Below, piece by piece: positions 5,338 through 8,457 of a stretch of DNA of 8,457 nucleotides. The DNA is from Betaproteobacteria bacterium TMED156. Lineage in GTDB: Bacteria; Pseudomonadota; Gammaproteobacteria; Burkholderiales; Burkholderiaceae_A. The translations under genes and the position numbers were made by a program. The stretch spans positions 358 to 8,814 of the forward strand of contig NHHF01000139.1 of assembly GCA_002171155.1 (NCBI GenBank). Reading direction: 5' to 3'. How positions within the stretch are numbered: position 1 is the first letter of the stretch; every line of letters begins with the position of its first letter. The notes beneath the pieces are model-generated. The model made no database searches. It saw only the letters and a program-made list of their open reading frames with translations, and had not been told where the DNA came from.

Positions 5338-7431
5338 TTATTTCTTAGCTTTTAGCTCAGCTACCTGTGCAGACAGCTCTTTTACAGCTTCGATTAGAAG
5401 ACCTGTAATGTTACCATATGCTACTGATTTTAAACCATGTGCGTCAGTTTTCACAGCTTCAGGAAGTACTGATTCAAGTTCTTGAGCAACAACACCAGTT
5501 GATGTTGAACCGTCGTTAATTCTATCAAATGTGATACCACGGATTGATTCAACTTTACCTAGTGCGCCATCAATAGTTTTGATGTTTGTTTTTAAGCTCT
5601 CGTCTGAGTATGCTGTAACATCACCTGTTGCATATACAGAACCGAATGTTACATCTGAAGTAGTTGTAACGTTTTGGTTCATTGCATCTGCGTATGCGTT
5701 ATCAGTAAATCTACCGTCTAAGTCAACTGTAAGATCGCCTGATGTACGTGTGAATGTAACTACACCTGTACCTGTATTAAATGATACACCTGTAATATCA
5801 CGATTGTCTGAGTGTGATGTTGCCGCTGTTTGAGCCGCATTCGCTTTTGTAGTTGCGTCTGCTGATGCTGTTGAAATTGCATCTGCTTCTGCCGCGTCTG
5901 CTTTTGTTGTTGCGTCTGCTGATGCATTTGAGATTGCTTCTGCTTTCGCTGTTGCAATATTGTTGACTACTGTTGCTGAGAAGTTTGCATCATCGCCCAT
6001 TGCCGCCGCTAGTTCATTTAGAGTATCTAGTGCGCCTGGAGCAGATGCAATTAAGTCTGCAATTTTGCCGTCAACGTATGATTGCGAAGCCATGTCTGAA
6101 CCACCCACTGACATACCTGTTCCTGATGCTGAAATGTCTACACCACCTAGGTCAATTGTTGAACCTTTTAGGAATAGTTTGTTCCAACGTTTATCAGCTG
6201 AACCTAAGTTATAAGTTTCAGTTGCTGAAGGAAGGATGTCTGCGTCAACATAACCAAGTTTAGTGTCTACTCTATCATTTGTAAAGTATAGGTTAGTTGT
6301 ACCTTCTGCTACATCGTCAGTTGTAAGAGCATTAATTACTGCTGTAATTGCTGTCTCACGAGCATTCGTGTATGTTTCTGCTGTTGAAACTGCGTCTGCT
6401 TCTGCTGTATCTGCGTATGTTTGATAAGCTGAAGTGATTGCTGTCTCACGTGTATTTGTGTACGCTTGAGCTGTAGCCGTTGCGTTTGCTTCTGCGTTAT
6501 TTGCTTTAGCAGTTGCGTCTGCTGAAGCTGTAGATATTGCGTTTGTAATCGCTGTAGAATTTGCCGCAATGTCAGTTGCATTGTTAGCTGTAGTAGTTTG
6601 TAACACGCCAATTGCCGCTGTATTAGTTGCAATGTTTGTATTTGCTGTAGTGATATCACTGTCGTTGCCAGCGATTTCAGTTTTCAGTTCATTAATTGCG
6701 CCTGTTACATTCTGTGCAGTTGTATTAAGTGCCGCTGTACCCATAGTAAGTTCTAGGGCATCAATGTCACTTTCAACACCTGTTAGCTGTGATGAAACAT
6801 CGATTCCTGCTATCTGAGCATCTACATAAACAATAGAAGCCTTAGCCGCTAATGCTGTTGTGATAGTTGAAGCATAGTTAGCGTCGTCACCTAAAGCCGC
6901 CGCCAACTCATTTAGAGTGTCGAGTGCCGCTGGTGCTCCGTTAATTACGTCATCAAACTTATCATCTACGTATGTTTTGTTGGCGGCGTCTGTGCCGTCA
7001 ACTGGTGTTGTAACGTTGATAATTCTATTCGAATCCATGTCAATTTTATCACCAAATTTAACAGCTGAACCAGCTGAGTCAGTGATTGATGATCCTGTTT
7101 GGATCTGCATTGTTGACATTATTTGAATGTTACCGGTACCTGCAGGTAGTAGTTCAATAGAACCAACACCTGTTGTTTTGAAACGTAGATCTTGGTCTGC
7201 GTCAGTTCCTAGTGTAATAGTATCGCTATCATCTTCGATAACTTTTTTACCATTAACATATAAAGAACCTGGACCTACGTACACGTCTTTCCATTGCTTC
7301 GTCGGCGAACCTAAGTCATATGTGATGTCCGCTGAAGGAAGAATGTGACCTGCCATCTCAAGATTACCAGTGATAAGCGAGTCATCATTTACGCTAAATC
7401 CACCGTCGATAATAAATCTTTTTTGTGCCAT
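5338..7431 (-). CDS. Tail fibre / virion structural protein with C-terminal S74 intramolecular chaperone
   Basis: This is a complete 697-residue protein; AAAGGA stands 8-9 bases before the ATG. Order of parts: an N-terminal module HILPSADITYDLGS..QWKDVYVGPGSLYVNG (29-61), typical of marine T4-like fibres; a YVDDKF...LDTLNELAAALGDDANY module (154-189); a long Ala/Thr/Asn-rich region (about 190-370) likely to form a trimeric coiled coil or helical rod; TDDVAEGTTNLYFTNDR (371-387); second copies of the two N-terminal modules (398-430 and 452-487); another Ala-rich helix (491-540); a short beta-rich part; and a peptidase S74 domain (about 606-697). The last has S609-D610-x3-K614, the Ser/Lys pair of the self-cleaving chaperone family, and GVVAQELESVLPEAV. 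In characterised members the domain helps trimerisation and then cuts itself off before the Ser. The usual Arg of SDxRLK is Ser here (SDESLK). The receptor target is unknown. The gene is one transcription unit ending in a strong terminator. Confidence 0.88.
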   Translation of the reverse strand: MAQKRFIIDGGFSVNDDSLITGNLEMAGHILPSADITYDLGSPTKQWKDVYVGPGSLYVNGKKVIEDDSDTITLGTDADQDLRFKTTGVGSIELLPAGTGNIQIMSTMQIQTGSSITDSAGSAVKFGDKIDMDSNRIINVTTPVDGTDAANKTYVDDKFDDVINGAPAALDTLNELAAALGDDANYASTITTALAAKASIVYVDAQIAGIDVSSQLTGVESDIDALELTMGTAALNTTAQNVTGAINELKTEIAGNDSDITTANTNIATNTAAIGVLQTTTANNATDIAANSTAITNAISTASADATAKANNAEANATATAQAYTNTRETAITSAYQTYADTAEADAVSTAETYTNARETAITAVINALTTDDVAEGTTNLYFTNDRVDTKLGYVDADILPSATETYNLGSADKRWNKLFLKGSTIDLGGVDISASGTGMSVGGSDMASQSYVDGKIADLIASAPGALDTLNELAAAMGDDANFSATVVNNIATAKAEAISNASADATTKADAAEADAISTASADATTKANAAQTAATSHSDNRDITGVSFNTGTGVVTFTRTSGDLTVDLDGRFTDNAYADAMNQNVTTTSDVTFGSVYATGDVTAYSDESLKTNIKTIDGALGKVESIRGITFDRINDGSTSTGVVAQELESVLPEAVKTDAHGLKSVAYGNITGLLIEAVKELSAQVAELKAKK
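5971..6078 (-). repeat. Fibre internal repeat, copy 2 (residues 452-487)
   Basis: This encodes the YVDGKI...LDTLNELAAAMGDDANF module. It matches residues 154-189 at 25 of 36 positions by eye. Together with the repeated LGS..W module before it, it suggests that one block was duplicated inside the gene. Confidence 0.8.
6865..6972 (-). repeat. Fibre internal repeat, copy 1 (residues 154-189)
   Basis: This encodes the YVDDKF...LDTLNELAAALGDDANY module, partner of the copy at 5971-6078. Confidence 0.8.
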
Positions 7432-7442
7432 TTTTCGATTCC

Positions 7443-7460
7443 TTTATTTGATCAAATAAA
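7443..7460. repeat. 18-bp perfect palindrome TTTATTTGATCAAATAAA overlapping the fibre ribosome site
   Basis: The sequence is identical to its own reverse complement over 18 bases. On the - strand its last bases (AAATAAA) run directly into the GG of the fibre Shine-Dalgarno AAAGGA. It contains the 12-bp repeat copy 2 (7444-7455). It could be a protein-binding site on DNA or, in RNA, a weak structure or dimerisation site at the ribosome site. Confidence 0.6.
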
Positions 7461-7462
7461 AG

Positions 7463-7478
7463 CGTTGCTCATGCAACG
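7463..7478 (-). promoter_or_regulatory. Short hairpin in the fibre gene leader
   Basis: On the - strand CGTTGC-ATGA-GCAACG forms a perfect 6-bp stem with a four-base loop, 31 bases before the fibre ATG. If transcription starts from the candidate promoter at 7482-7489, this hairpin would be at or close to the 5' end of the mRNA, where it could protect the message. A T-rich stretch (CTTTTATTTG) follows, so a weak terminator is the alternative. Confidence 0.5.
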
Positions 7479-7481
7479 TAG

Positions 7482-7489
7482 TATTTAGT
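7482..7489 (-). promoter_or_regulatory. Weak candidate late promoter for the S74 fibre gene
   Basis: On the - strand the sequence is ACTAAATA, 6 of 8 matches to TATAAATA, 50 bases before the ATG and downstream of the strong terminator of the previous gene. A promoter is expected here because that terminator should isolate the fibre gene, but the match is modest. Confidence 0.3.
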
Positions 7490-7552
7490 TACTAATTCTT
7501 CGTATTAAGTACTTTGCTAATATAATTAGTGTTTTCAAAGTACATTTTAGTC

Positions 7553-7579
7553 AAAAAAAGGGCGGTGTTTCCACCGCCC
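7553..7579 (-). terminator. Strong intrinsic terminator after the right-hand fibre gene
   Basis: On the - strand GGGCGGTG-GAAA-CACCGCCC is a perfect 8-bp GC-rich stem with a GAAA tetraloop, followed by seven T residues (7553-7559). It begins 19 bases after the stop codon. It is the clearest terminator in the window. Confidence 0.92.
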
Positions 7580-7598
7580 TAAAGTTTTAGTCTACTTA

Positions 7599-8457
7599 TT
7601 ATACATCTATGTAAGTTGAAATAACTTTAACAGTTACATTACCGCCATTTGATGTGTAGAATAGCTGTACGTCATTACCATTCATTGCTACTGTAGCATC
7701 ACCTAATAGAGCCGCTCCTGTGTATACAAGTGCATACTCAGTGATGTAGGCTGTTGTTCCATCGTGTACTACTAGAGCTTCACGAGTTTCGTATTCACCT
7801 GCACCATTGTCTACTTGAATGATGTATTTTGCTGAACGATATGCTGTACCAGAGAAAGTATCAACTGGTGTACCGCCATTAGTTGCTGTTACTGCTGATT
7901 GCTGTACGTATGCTTTGATATCTGCAGAAAACTTATCGAATGTTACAGAAGCTGTTTCTAAGTAAGGTACCGCTCCTAACATATGGGAGATAACAACCGC
8001 TTGAGAGCCAGTTGGGATTGGATCAGTAAATGTGATCGTACCCGCTGTACTGTCAATTGAGTAGTGAGTTGTTGGATCCTGTACAACACCGCCTACGAAA
8101 ACCATCGCCGCGACTTGAGTTGTATCAAAGCCTAGTGCGAATGTTTGTGTAGTGCCATCACCGTTAATAGTGATACGATTTGCCGAAGCAAATGCAAGGT
8201 GTGAAACATCGATTAGTTCCATTCCATTTTCTGCACCATTTACAGCAAGAACTTTACCTTCTTGACCAGTAAATGTAGTGTCTGAAATATCAGTAGCATC
8301 TAGTACTGAGTGGTCTGCATTAACACTGATAACACCTGTTGAGCTGTCGTATGAAGCGACGCCACCACGTGTTGTTGAGTCTACAAGCGAAATAGCCGCT
8401 CTTGAACGTGAGTCTAGGTAGTATAAGTTACCTGCACCCTCAGCAAGATCATCAGAC
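7599..8457 (-). CDS. Tail fibre / virion structural protein, C-terminal part
   Basis: The frame stays open to the right edge, so the ATG at 8222 is internal; 285 residues are visible. The visible part starts with SDDLAEGAGNLYYLDSRSR, a phrase also present in the neighbouring fibre (TDDVAEGTTNLYFTNDR). It continues with GQEGKVLAVNGAENGMEL (a 'G..G.VL..NG...G.E.' linker common in phage fibres), then a beta-rich domain NRITINGDGTTQTFALGF ... MVFVGGVVQDPTTHYSID ... GTITFTDPIPTGSQAVVISH, which matches the general pattern of repeated beta modules in marine T4-like fibre and baseplate-associated proteins. The last 120 residues are probably beta strands and have no recognised motif. There is no S74 domain, so this fibre does not share the maturation mode of its neighbour. 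It is probably part of the distal tail or baseplate fibres; the exact T4 counterpart cannot be assigned. Confidence 0.8.
   Translation of the reverse strand, partial: SDDLAEGAGNLYYLDSRSRAAISLVDSTTRGGVASYDSSTGVISVNADHSVLDATDISDTTFTGQEGKVLAVNGAENGMELIDVSHLAFASANRITINGDGTTQTFALGFDTTQVAAMVFVGGVVQDPTTHYSIDSTAGTITFTDPIPTGSQAVVISHMLGAVPYLETASVTFDKFSADIKAYVQQSAVTATNGGTPVDTFSGTAYRSAKYIIQVDNGAGEYETREALVVHDGTTAYITEYALVYTGAALLGDATVAMNGNDVQLFYTSNGGNVTVKVISTYIDV

Noticed and set aside
5800..6560. Short repeated units that might be a CRISPR array
   Set aside because: The repeats are imperfect, in frame, and translate to a coherent Ala-rich helix; there is no constant repeat with unique spacers.
5760..6659. 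Gln-rich - strand frames overlapping the fibre gene
   Set aside because: They are frame-shifted readings of GCA/GCT repeats in the real gene; the poly-Gln content is an artefact.
5531..6817. Several + strand open frames opposite the fibre gene
   Set aside because: They are shadows of the Ala/Thr-rich - strand coding repeats. They lack ribosome sites and have low-complexity hydrophobic products.
5338..8457. Diversity-generating retroelement acting on the fibre genes
   Set aside because: No reverse transcriptase and no template/variable repeat pair with adenine-specific changes is visible in the window.

Overview
The window looks like part of the late (virion) region of a T4-like contractile-tailed phage of the marine cyanophage/pelagiphage type. 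The evidence is a recognisable gp15-type tail sheath terminator, perfect or near-perfect T4 late promoters (TATAAATA) with strong Shine-Dalgarno sequences, and long repetitive fibre proteins with the marker phrases of marine T4-like phages (DLGS...W..VYVGPGSLYVNG, LDTLNELAAALGDD, AEG..NLY). There are no tRNAs, rRNAs, insertion sequences, integrases or CRISPR arrays. The host cannot be read from this piece; the AT-rich coding in the left half fits an AT-rich marine bacterium.

Left block, + strand (1-2543): the C-terminal part of a neck-region structural protein, overlapping by one base the gp15-like tail-completion protein, followed 15 bases later by a Nudix hydrolase with a perfect Nudix box. 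Middle block, - strand (4723 down to 2540): a compact three-gene operon of one unrecognised 143-residue acidic protein and two different GT-A-type glycosyltransferases. The + and - blocks meet tail to tail, with both stop codons sharing a single TTAA.

Right block, - strand (8457 down to 4845): three separately punctuated virion genes, each followed by a hairpin. They are the C-terminal part of a fibre/structural protein running off the right edge, a complete 697-residue fibre with internal duplications and a C-terminal S74 self-cleaving chaperone, and an 85-residue small protein with its own late promoter. The spacers hold the promoters and terminators, plus an 18-bp perfect palindrome next to the fibre's ribosome binding site.

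Together the window encodes sheath/neck completion, host recognition fibres, and a small sugar/nucleotide enzyme set (Nudix plus two glycosyltransferases) that may modify the virion or the host surface. The last point is inference. I see no clearly new defence or mobile system; the points most worth a second look are the Nudix/glycosyltransferase cassette, the unrecognised 143-residue protein, the 85-residue monocistronic virion-like gene, and the structured leader of the fibre gene.
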